This document shows positions 53,351 through 61,148 of a stretch of 64,000 nucleotides of DNA, in pieces; position 1 is the first letter of the stretch, and the number at the start of each line of letters is the position of its first letter. The DNA comes from Salinigranum rubrum (lineage in GTDB: Archaea; Halobacteriota; Halobacteria; Halobacteriales; Haloferacaceae). Below the pieces are notes generated by a model, which was not told where the DNA came from, did not search any database, and saw only the letters and a list, made by a program, of their open reading frames with translations. Made by a program: the position numbers and the translations under genes. The DNA is taken from the NCBI RefSeq assembly GCF_002906575.1, contig NZ_CP026309.1, forward strand, positions 2,604,001 to 2,668,000, given 5' to 3'.

Positions 53351-54499
53351 ATGAACGAGGCCGTCAGCGGCGAATCTGACCGGGAAACGCGAAGCGAAGC
53401 CGAGCGGGCTGCCGACCCAGTCATCCGGATCACCGACCTGCGCAAGACGTACGACGGTGGAAGCATCATCGCCTGCGAGAAAGTCGACCTCTCGATCAAT
53501 CAGGAGGACTTCGTCGTTCTCCTCGGCCCGTCCGGCTGTGGAAAGACGACGACGCTCCGGTGCATCTCCGGCCTGGAAGTCCCCGACAGTGGCGAAATCG
53601 TCATCGACGGGGTGGACATGGTCGGCGTCAAACCGAAAGACCGGAACCTCGCGTTCGTCTTCCAGAGCGTCGCCCTGTTTCCACACAAGAGCGTTCGAGG
53701 GAACCTCCGGTTCGGGCTCGACATGTCGACGAAACTCTCGAAAGACGAGAAGAAAGAGCGCGTCGAAGACATCGCCCGGATGCTGGGAATCGAGGACAAA
53801 CTCGATCAGAAGCCGAGTTCGCTGTCCGGCGGGCAGCAACAGCGCGTGAGCCTCGGACGGGCGATGGTGATGGAACCCGCGGCGTTCCTGCTCGACGAAC
53901 CGTTCTCTGCGCTCGACGCGAACCTCCGAAAACGGATGCAGACGGAGATCAAAGAGCTCCAGCGCCGTCTTGACACGCCGATGGTGTTCGTGACGCATGA
54001 TCAGGAGGAGGCGATGGCGATCGGCGACAAGATCGTCATCATGAACGATGGGCTCATCCAACAGATCGGTTCACCGTATGCCGTGTTCAACGAACCGACG
54101 AACCAGTTCGTCGCGGAGTTCATCGGCTCTCCCTCGGTCAACATGATTGAGAGCCGCATCACACCCACGGACGACGGATTCCGCTTGGAGAATGACGTGT
54201 TCTCGCTGCCGATCAACACTGAACAGTCCTTCAACGCCGTCACCGACGACGTCGTGATGTTCGGTATCCGGCCGCAGTACATCCACGTCGCACAGCCGGG
54301 TGAGGAGCTGTTCTCCGGAACGGTCAAGATCATCGAACCACAGGGCGACCGTGACACGATCTATCTCGACGTGGGCGGTCGCGAGATTCGAGCGGTCGTC
54401 CCGCAGAACACCGTTACCCCGGAACGAGAAGAACTCCCGCTCACCATCGAACAGGACAAGTTCTGGATCTTCGACGACCACGGAGAGAGGGTCCTCTGA
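53351..54499 (+). CDS. Sugar ABC transporter ATP-binding protein (MalK/UgpC-like)
   Basis: A 382-aa ATPase: Walker A GPSGCGKTTT, Q-loop FVFQSVALFPH, ABC signature LSGGQQQRVSLGRAMV, Walker B FLLDEPFSALDANLRKR, H-loop VFVTHDQEEAM. A C-terminal TOBE-like regulatory domain follows (VMFGIRPQYIHVAQPGEELF). The ATG at 53351 gives MNEAVSGESD; a start at 53315 (MHFETTP) is possible. Powers the two permeases. Confidence 0.92.
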   Translation: MNEAVSGESDRETRSEAERAADPVIRITDLRKTYDGGSIIACEKVDLSINQEDFVVLLGPSGCGKTTTLRCISGLEVPDSGEIVIDGVDMVGVKPKDRNLAFVFQSVALFPHKSVRGNLRFGLDMSTKLSKDEKKERVEDIARMLGIEDKLDQKPSSLSGGQQQRVSLGRAMVMEPAAFLLDEPFSALDANLRKRMQTEIKELQRRLDTPMVFVTHDQEEAMAIGDKIVIMNDGLIQQIGSPYAVFNEPTNQFVAEFIGSPSVNMIESRITPTDDGFRLENDVFSLPINTEQSFNAVTDDVVMFGIRPQYIHVAQPGEELFSGTVKIIEPQGDRDTIYLDVGGREIRAVVPQNTVTPEREELPLTIEQDKFWIFDDHGERVL

Positions 54500-55378
54500 G
54501 TGGCGGTTCCCGTCTCGACTCGCCGCAGTGCCACACGGGCATCCGCGTCAGTCAGTGACCCACGAGTGAGTCGTTGACTTCCTCCTGCTGCGCTGTGAGT
54601 CCGACGACTCACCCGCGTCATTGATTCGTTTCTGTTCGAAAATTAGATAGAAGTAATTGTATTATTCTTCTGCGTGCTACCGGCTACAGCGGGACTCGTT
54701 GCGCTCACGTAGACGCCGGTGATGTTTCCAACCGTTCTCCGGGTACACCGTCGATATCGAGTATTCTGTCCGACTCGTTGCCGACTGTTGAAGGACGCAT
54801 GTGTGAGATCGCTTTGTCGAGACGAATCGTCACGAGCAAACCGAGCGTCTAGAGTGCGTTGAACCGTTAGACGAGATTTTTCAACTCGCACGTACGTGAT
54901 TTTCCGTCCCCCACGCGACTGACGGGAGCGTGACCCGATCAAGGCGAGCAGACTGGGCTACTCGGCGTGGTCGCCGAAGACGCTCGCGGCGGTTTTTTCG
55001 ATTTCGGAAGACGTGATTGTCGAGCGCGCGAGTCAGGTCGTTTAGAAAGTCCAATGAATTTGATTCTTTTCGGTAGATCGCAGTGTTTGCATCTCCGGCA
55101 GAAAGTACGTTCCACACCACCTCGTGACCGCGCTCTCAGTGTCGGTTGTTCACGCTGTAGGGTGGGGCGCGTTCTCGTCCCGTGCGGGTTCGGACGCTCC
55201 TCGTTGGAACGGGGAGAGTAGTGGCTTCGATTAGTCGTGGTCGTCCCAGTTACGATGCACAGGCCGTGCCACCGGCCGTAGCTCAGAGACTTTCGTGTCC
55301 GACAGTCGAATACTTCGTTATCTCGCAACAGCAAACGCACTCAGTCGATTGAGGAAACGATGACCGCCTCCGCGAAGA
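54500..55378. other. Gene-free stretch after the transporter operon
   Basis: About 880 bases with several short frames, none with a recognisable pattern or normal haloarchaeal codon use. AT-rich pieces near 54640-54670. No repeat or stem-loop that I can verify. It may hold the remains of a lost gene. Confidence 0.4.
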
Positions 55379-55789
55379 TCAGTCGCCGGTGGTGTTGCAC
55401 GACGGGGAGTTCGGAGCGCGCAGACGATCCGTCGGAGTAGACGTCGCTGACTCTCCGGTTCCGATCCGGAGTTCGAGACGGTTGCTCGTGAGTGCATAGA
55501 CCGTCATCTCCTTGCCTTTCGAGGAGTACCACGTGCCAGCGTCGGTAACGAGATCTGCGTCGCGAAGTTTGCTCAGGTGGTAGTGAGCGTTCTGGACGGA
55601 CGTATCCACGCGGTCGGCCACGTCCGATGCAGTCGCGGGACGGTCCGCAAGTGTGGAGAGGATTTTGCGGGCAGTCTCCGGAGCGAGCGACTCCAGCACT
55701 GCTGTCGACTCCTCGTCGCCGAGGACGAGGGCTGACCGAGATTGTGGCGTATGTTCGATGGAGGGCCGAAGTGGGAGCTGGTTTGACAC
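55379..55789 (-). CDS. ArsR-like winged-helix regulator
   Basis: About 136 aa from a GTG at 55789 that has a GAGGTG ribosome site nine bases upstream. A longer TTG start at 55858 would run through the palindrome at 55832 and is less likely. HTH: VLESLAPETARKILSTLADR, PATASDVADRVDTSVQNAHY, HLSKLRDADLVTDAGTWYSS with KGKEMTVYALTSNRL (wing). Relatives usually carry one or two C-terminal membrane helices, absent here (the end is RAPNSPSCNTTGD), so the tail may be truncated. Target unknown. Confidence 0.8.
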   Translation of the reverse strand: MSNQLPLRPSIEHTPQSRSALVLGDEESTAVLESLAPETARKILSTLADRPATASDVADRVDTSVQNAHYHLSKLRDADLVTDAGTWYSSKGKEMTVYALTSNRLELRIGTGESATSTPTDRLRAPNSPSCNTTGD

Positions 55790-55831
55790 GGTATCGTGCA
55801 CCTCTGGGACCTGTCGAGCCGTCCGTTTCGT

Positions 55832-55855
55832 TTTGTTCGGCTCGTACCGAACAAA
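55832..55855. promoter_or_regulatory. Perfect inverted repeat upstream of the ArsR-like gene
   Basis: TTTGTTCGG at 55832-55840 and its exact complement CCGAACAAA at 55847-55855 around a six-base centre. It is about 45 bases upstream of the GTG 55789 and about 85 before the GbsR-type ATG 55941, in the divergent promoter region; a likely operator of one or both regulators. Confidence 0.6.
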
Positions 55856-55940
55856 CAAACCAAACAGTTTAATACTTACGCTTCACTGATGAGGATGATG
55901 GCTGGCAACCGAGCGCGTTTCCTTCGCGGTTTCTCTGACA

Positions 55941-56462
55941 ATGACAGATGACGAGACAGCAGCCGTCAGGGAAGACGTGATCGAGTCGATCGAGCGCTCC
56001 GCGGAGGTGTATGGCCTCAGCCGGAGTGCCGGGCGTGTGTACGGAGTACTCTACTTTGCTGACGAGCCTCTTTCGATTTCTGAGCTCGTCGAAGAAACGG
56101 GCTACGCCAAGTCGACCATCAGCAACGTGACGCGCAAACTCACCCGAATCGGAATGGTTCATCGTCGATCGTCCGAGGGCGGTGGTCGTCGCGTTCGCTT
56201 CGCCCCCGAAACGGATCCGTGGTTCATCATCCAGGACGTGCTCCGACAGTACGTCGACCGCGAGATGGAGACGACGCAGCGGACGCTCGAGCGAGCACTC
56301 GCCGACCTCGACCAGCGGGACGGAGCCCACGTGGACCGCGACCGTGAGCGTATCGAAGAGTTATCCGAAACGTACGAACGCCTCCAGACCCTCCTTCGCC
56401 TGACGACGAACCACTCACCCGAGGAACTGATCTCCGCGATTCAAGCGGCAGACGAAGATTAG
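55941..56462 (+). CDS. GbsR/MarR-type transcriptional regulator
   Basis: A 173-aa protein: ERSAEVYGLSRSAGRVYGVL and YFADEPLSISELVEETGYAK, STISNVTRKLTRIGMVHRRS (winged HTH), then a long C-terminal coiled coil rich in Glu and Arg (MEMTTQRT-like, DREMETTQRTLERALADLDQ). It matches the GbsR family, whose known members regulate osmolyte (choline/glycine betaine) genes in bacteria; in haloarchaea targets are unknown. ATG 55941; TTTAATA at 55868-55874 is a possible TATA box. Confidence 0.85.
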   Translation: MTDDETAAVREDVIESIERSAEVYGLSRSAGRVYGVLYFADEPLSISELVEETGYAKSTISNVTRKLTRIGMVHRRSSEGGGRRVRFAPETDPWFIIQDVLRQYVDREMETTQRTLERALADLDQRDGAHVDRDRERIEELSETYERLQTLLRLTTNHSPEELISAIQAADED

Positions 56463-56493
56463 TACTCCGAGACGGACGGTCGTACCCAGAGGG

Positions 56494-57045
56494 TTACCAC
56501 GAGACGGTGTACGTGCACTCGTCGTCACCCTTTCGGCGACACGTCTCGCCTCGTTCCTCGACGAAGACGAACGCCTCGATGGGCGCATATCGGCGAGCGA
56601 CAGCGCGGATGAGCCCCCGGTCGAACGGACACGGATACGGATTCTCACACACCATCTTCCCGACCTGATCGTCGACCGGCTCGAATCGATACGCCCCACT
56701 CGTACTCCCGCGGTGGTTTAACTGGTAGGCGTCGTCGATCGCTGTGAGGCCCGCCTCGACACTCGAGACGCCTGAGGGCCAGTCGACGACATCCGGAATC
56801 TGTTCGCCGAGCCGATCGAGAATGTGCGGCTCCGTCGCCTCAGCAATCCTCTCGAACGTGTTCAGCCAAGCTTGTTGGGGATACCACTCGTCCGGCGAGG
56901 GGTCTTCGACGCCGTTGTCGGCCAGCGCGTCGAGTGCCAGCTGCTGGTACTCGTCGGAAAACCGCGTCAGAGCGTCGTCGACCACCGTTCGAATAGTCCG
57001 GCCGTGAACCTCGATATCTGGGTCGAACGCCTCGTACGTTGCCAT
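56494..57045 (-). CDS. Uncharacterised protein with a C-terminal Cys-rich (V4R-like) motif
   Basis: A 183-aa protein starting MATYEAFDPDIEVHGRTIRT. The C-terminal third has CENPYPCPFDRGLIRAVARR, FVFVEERGETCRRKGDDECT and YTVSW. The spacing of CRxxG..CTYxV resembles the end of 4-vinyl-reductase (V4R)/haem-NO-binding small-molecule domains, so a ligand-binding role is possible, but this is a weak match. The start ATG 57045 removes a poorly conserved nine-residue extension. Convergent with the GbsR-type gene. Confidence 0.6.
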   Translation of the reverse strand: MATYEAFDPDIEVHGRTIRTVVDDALTRFSDEYQQLALDALADNGVEDPSPDEWYPQQAWLNTFERIAEATEPHILDRLGEQIPDVVDWPSGVSSVEAGLTAIDDAYQLNHRGSTSGAYRFEPVDDQVGKMVCENPYPCPFDRGLIRAVARRYAPIEAFVFVEERGETCRRKGDDECTYTVSW

Positions 57046-57244
57046 TGTACAAAGTGTCTGTCCGGTTGTCAAAATCCCATCGACCGTTCGAGAGATGTCG
57101 CGGTCGTTCGAGACAGCTCCCGCGTCGACGCGATCTGCTTCATAATTGGGGGAGTAACGCGAGAGCCTTCGACACAGCTGGGCAAGGTCCGACTATCCGA
57201 AGAGGGAATCCGGTCATCAACAGTAGGCTGGGGGCGATGTGCTG
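57046..57244. other. Short spacer
   Basis: About 200 bases with no gene, between the V4R-like gene start and the DUF433 remnant; it must hold the promoter of the former. Confidence 0.35.
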
Positions 57245-57500
57245 CTCAGCATTCCAGACTCGATGTGGCGTCTACAGGGAGGTCGAACGCCGCCGCGTTT
57301 TCACGGCCGAACTCGCGCAGTTCGTCGATGTGTGCGCAGTACGACAGCGCCTCGGAGACGCTCGCGAGGGAGACGCCGAGCAGGTCCGCGACGTGTACAA
57401 AGGGTTGTCCACTATCGACCATCCAAGCCGCACCGTGTCGGACCTCGATTCGCGGGTTACCACCGAGAAATCAAGATGTGCTGTACGTCGCTCTGCCAAT
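57245..57500 (-). pseudogene. DUF433 (VapB-type antitoxin) remnant with two frameshifts
   Basis: Read with one base removed at each of two homopolymers (AAA at 57468-57470 and T5 at 57297-57301), the frame gives SDVQHILILGGNPRIEVRHG, AAWMVDSGQPFVHVADLLGV, SLASVSEALSYCAHIDELRE and FGRENAAAFDLPVD. This is the DUF433 pattern (GGNPRI.., ..ALAYY..). DUF433 proteins are antitoxins of PIN toxins, but no toxin gene is adjacent. No start codon is certain. Confidence 0.5.
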
Positions 57501-57775
57501 GATTCGTTTCACCGACTCGAACCGTCGATGGGACCGAGAGCGAGACTATCTCGCCGTTCGAGAGCGTATTTCTGGCGTTCGTCCCACCTGCTCCTCTTCG
57601 TGTGATTGGGTGATGTGAACGACCACGGGTCGGGTGACTCGTAGACCGCTCGCTGTGCTCGCTAGTGGCCACTTTCATCGAGCGTTGGAAACTCTCCGTG
57701 CTGTTCACCCTTCAGTCTCTATTAACTCAATACGAAGACGAGATGTATTTGTCGGGGATAAGACATTGTCCAATT
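57501..57775. other. Gene-free stretch
   Basis: About 275 bases upstream of the DUF433 remnant and downstream of the convergently placed Lrp-type gene; no reliable coding frame seen. Confidence 0.35.
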
Positions 57776-58282
57776 CTATGACCGTATGTCGTTGTTTTGA
57801 TCGTCCAATTCCTCATTTTCGTCTAAAAACCCGTGGTACGGACAGACGTACTCGTCGCGTATCAGTTGTTCGTCGACGATCTTGAGGCCGACTGCGTCCA
57901 GTTGTTTACTGATCCGATTGAGGTCGTCGTGGTCTTTCCCAATGGCGTTCACGTAGACGTTCCGTTCCCCCGTCATAATCTCGCGTACGGCTGTCACACC
58001 TCGGATATCCCGTGCCTCATTTGCGAGTTCATCTCGCTCTGGCACCGGTGCGGTACAGATAATCTTGGTGTACAGGGGATATCCGGCGAGGTCATAATCG
58101 ATATCGATGTGATATCCTCGGATAATCCCACTCTCCTCCAGTTTGTTAAGGCGGGTTCGAACTGTACTTGACGACAGTCCGAGCTTCTCTGCGATATCTG
58201 TGGACGACGTCGCCCTCGCGTCCTGCTGGAGATAGTATAATATGTGCCGATCAACGGAGTCCAGTTCGCCGTCTTTCATCAA
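57776..58282 (-). CDS. Lrp/AsnC-family transcriptional regulator
   Basis: A 168-aa protein: ELDSVDRHILYYLQQDARAT, SSTDIAEKLGLSSSTVRTRL and NKLEESGIIRGYHIDIDYDL (HTH), then the RAM ligand/oligomer domain (LYTKIICTAPVPERDELANE, VREIMTGERNVYVNAIGKDH). Length and order fit the archaeal family. The second Met (58279) may be the true start. It is divergent from the TrkA-N gene, possibly controlling the transport genes to the right. Confidence 0.9.
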   Translation of the reverse strand: MMKDGELDSVDRHILYYLQQDARATSSTDIAEKLGLSSSTVRTRLNKLEESGIIRGYHIDIDYDLAGYPLYTKIICTAPVPERDELANEARDIRGVTAVREIMTGERNVYVNAIGKDHDDLNRISKQLDAVGLKIVDEQLIRDEYVCPYHGFLDENEELDDQNNDIRS

Positions 58283-58520
58283 TACTGACCGCTGGTGCGC
58301 CGGAAGAATATAGCCTTGGTCCGTTTCTTTGCTAGTGCTCCGCCATCGTTTTCTCGCCGTGCGTCCGTCTCTCCCCCACCGTCTATTGACGGGAGAGAAT
58401 ATTCATGACATTCATTTTGACGAGTCGTCAAAATAATCGGCTAGTTTAATGCCTTCCGTCATCAAAGTGAAGACGAAACACGTGAAATCCGTTCGATCGA
58501 TACCGTTCGCACCAAGTATC

Positions 58521-58943
58521 ATGATTCCAACTCGATCTCAGAGAGGCGGCGCGTCCAAGGAAGCGGAAGAAATCACCCATTACATTCTGGGCGGCGACCA
58601 CGTCGGTGTCGCGATCGCCGAACAGCTAGAGGCGAACGGTCACCGGATAGCTATCGTCGATGAGTCGTATGACTCTCATGATATCCCCGGATTTGTCGGT
58701 GATCCATCGGCTCCCGATGCCCTTTCAGAATCTGGAGTAGGGGCCGCATCGACAGTCGTTGTTGCGACACGCTCGGACCGTCGGAACCTGCTTATCGCAC
58801 AGCTCGTTCGCGCGCGGTTCGACGTTCCGCGGGTCATCACATTGGTAAACGATCCCGACCGTCTCTCGCTCTTTGTCGATGCGGGTCACGAACCGTTCTG
58901 TGTGACGACTGCGCTGTCTGAGACGGTCGGTGAGGCCATATGA
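58521..58943 (+). CDS. TrkA-N (RCK-type) NAD-binding protein
   Basis: About 140 aa: ITHYILGGDHVGVAIAEQLE, NGHRIAIVDESYDSHDIPGF and VVVATRSDRRNLLIAQLVRA, VPRVITLVNDPDRLSLFVDA, a single Rossmann regulatory domain. ATG 58521 is preferred: the upstream ATG at 58449 overlaps a TTTAAT element (58446-58451) that looks like the TATA box. The stop overlaps the permease start by four bases. Probably a regulatory subunit for the next transporter or a nearby K+ channel. Confidence 0.8.
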   Translation: MIPTRSQRGGASKEAEEITHYILGGDHVGVAIAEQLEANGHRIAIVDESYDSHDIPGFVGDPSAPDALSESGVGAASTVVVATRSDRRNLLIAQLVRARFDVPRVITLVNDPDRLSLFVDAGHEPFCVTTALSETVGEAI

Positions 58944-61117
58944 AAGAACTGGAACGCGACTTGGGTCTGCCTTCCGTCCTCGCGATTAGTATCGGCGCGA
59001 TGATCGGCAGTGGTATCTTTATTCTGCCTGCTCTCGCCCTCGAGATCGCGGGGCCAGCAGTGATTCTCGCATATGCTCTTGCCGGACTACTCGTCGTGCC
59101 GGCAGCACTTTCGAAGTCGGAGATGGCGACTGCGATGCCCGAGGCCGGGGGAACGTACATCTACATCGAGCGAGGGATGGGCCCGTTACTTGGCACCATC
59201 GCCGGCGTCGGAACGTGGTTCTCCCTCTCGTTCAAGGGCGCACTCGCGCTCGTTGGTGGCGTCCCGTACTTGCTCCTGTTGTTCGATCTGCCATTGAAAC
59301 CGGTTGCGCTGGGACTCGCGGGCGTGTTGATACTGATAAACGTCGTCGGCGCGAAGCAGACGGGCCGTTTACAGGTCGCAATCGTCGTCGTCATGTTGGC
59401 TGCTCTCGGGTGGTTCGCCGCCGGGAGCGCACCCAGCGTTCAGTCGGCAAATTACGTGAACTTCTTCGCCGACGGACTCGGTGGACTCCTCGCTGCAACC
59501 GGGTTAGTCTTCGTTTCCTACGCCGGTGTCACGAAAGTCGCGAGTATCGCCGAGGAGGTAGAAGATCCCGGCCGTAATATCCCGCTCGGCATTCTCGGGT
59601 CGCTCGCGTTCACGACGGTCCTGTACGTGGCTATCGTGGCAGTCTTGGTCGGCGTGACGGATCCGGGAAGTGTCGCCGGTTCACTGACGCCGGTCGCGGT
59701 CGCTGCAGAGTCGACACTCGGTCAAACCGGCGTCGTCATCGTCATCCTTGCAGCGATCCTCGCGCTCATTTCGACGGCCAACGCGGGAATCCTCTCCTCG
59801 TCGCGCTACCCGTTCGCGATGAGCCGAGACAACCTCGTTCCGCCGTCTTTCTCGACCGTGAGTGAGCGATTCGGGACACCCGTGAACTCGATCACGCTCA
59901 CCGGTGCGGTACTGTTGGTGCTCATCGCGTTCGTCCCGATTCTCGACATCGCCAAACTCGCCAGCGCGTTCCAGATACTGGTGTTCGGACTCATCAACCT
60001 GGCCGTTGTCGCCTTCCGTGAGGGTAGCGCCGAGTACGAACCCGAGTTCACCTCACCACTGTACCCCTGGGTGCAGGTCTTCGGTGCGATTACCGGGGTA
60101 CTCTTGTTGACACAGATGGGGACGGTTGCCCTCGTCGGTGCCGTCGTGATCACCATCGGGAGCATCGGCTGGTACCTGTTCTACGTCCGCCCACGGGTGA
60201 GCCGAGAGGGAGCGGCGACGGACGCGGTTCGTCGTCGCGTCGGACGGAACGTACTCACGGAAACTCGATCCACTGTAGACGACACCCACCGTGAAGTGCT
60301 CGTCGCGCTCACAAAAAATCTCGATGAGAATCGGGAACGATCGCTCGTCGCGCTCGCTGCCGACTTGGTTCGTCCGGATGACGGTCGTGTGGTTGTCGTT
60401 CGGTTCGAAGAGGTCCCTGATCAGGCCCCCCTCACGGAGAATATGACGGTTCAATCGCCGTCCGATATCTCGTACGAAACGCGAATTGAATCGCTCTCGA
60501 CCGAGTTAGACATCGATATTGAAGCTGACGAGATCGTGAGCCACGACACGAAACATGCGATCGTCAACTTCGCGGGCAATCGGGGAGTAGATACAATCGT
60601 CGCCGAACACGAGCCACTTCGGCTTCGGTCCCGACTGTTCGGCGATCCGATCGACTGGGTTGTTCGGCATGCCCCGTGTGATGTGCTTCTCGTGGATAAT
60701 CTCGGATACGAACGGCCAGCGCATGTCGCTCTCTCCGGAGACGGTGGCCCGTACCCGCCGCTGTCAGTGAACGTTGCCGAAGCAATCGCCGCTGCGAACG
60801 ACGGTGACATTTCACTCTGGTATCCTGCCGAGCGGAAGGACACTGCCCAGTACAAGCGGACGATCGATGACTACCAGTCCGAACTCTCCGAGATGCTCTC
60901 CGTTCCGGTCCGTGCGAAATCCATCAGAGCTGATGGGGGGAGGCCATCGAACTCTGATGTAGTAGTGCGTCGTGGCACCGACGAGAGAATGCGCAATATA
61001 CTGTTCGATGACCGTCCGGTCTTCCCAAGCCCGGGATGTACGACGATCACTGTGTATCCCCGCGAGTCACGTCGACCACGGTTCGCACAGCGACTACTCG
61101 AACGCCTTACATTCTGA
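58940..61117 (+). CDS. APC-family amino-acid permease with C-terminal UspA-like domain
   Basis: A 725-aa protein. The first 425 residues form about 12 membrane helices of the APC superfamily: GLPSVLAISIGAMIGSGIFI (the GSGIF substrate loop), EMATAMPEAGGTYIYIERGM, GVTKVASIAEEVEDPGRNIP. The rest is cytoplasmic with UspA-type repeats (REVLVALTKNLDENRERSLV, GVDTIVAEHEPLRLRSRLFG, DWVVRHAPCDVLLVDNLGYE). The UspA half probably senses ATP. Overlaps the TrkA-N gene by four bases, so the two are translated together. Substrate not determinable. Confidence 0.92.
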   Translation: MKELERDLGLPSVLAISIGAMIGSGIFILPALALEIAGPAVILAYALAGLLVVPAALSKSEMATAMPEAGGTYIYIERGMGPLLGTIAGVGTWFSLSFKGALALVGGVPYLLLLFDLPLKPVALGLAGVLILINVVGAKQTGRLQVAIVVVMLAALGWFAAGSAPSVQSANYVNFFADGLGGLLAATGLVFVSYAGVTKVASIAEEVEDPGRNIPLGILGSLAFTTVLYVAIVAVLVGVTDPGSVAGSLTPVAVAAESTLGQTGVVIVILAAILALISTANAGILSSSRYPFAMSRDNLVPPSFSTVSERFGTPVNSITLTGAVLLVLIAFVPILDIAKLASAFQILVFGLINLAVVAFREGSAEYEPEFTSPLYPWVQVFGAITGVLLLTQMGTVALVGAVVITIGSIGWYLFYVRPRVSREGAATDAVRRRVGRNVLTETRSTVDDTHREVLVALTKNLDENRERSLVALAADLVRPDDGRVVVVRFEEVPDQAPLTENMTVQSPSDISYETRIESLSTELDIDIEADEIVSHDTKHAIVNFAGNRGVDTIVAEHEPLRLRSRLFGDPIDWVVRHAPCDVLLVDNLGYERPAHVALSGDGGPYPPLSVNVAEAIAAANDGDISLWYPAERKDTAQYKRTIDDYQSELSEMLSVPVRAKSIRADGGRPSNSDVVVRRGTDERMRNILFDDRPVFPSPGCTTITVYPRESRRPRFAQRLLERLTF

Positions 61118-61148
61118 CCTAATACGAGGGTATCTCGGAGCGTACACT

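Noticed and set aside
54640-55340. Short frames after the ABC transporter operon that might be a transposase or orphan gene
   Set aside because: No frame shows haloarchaeal codon bias over more than a few dozen residues and no motif is recognisable.
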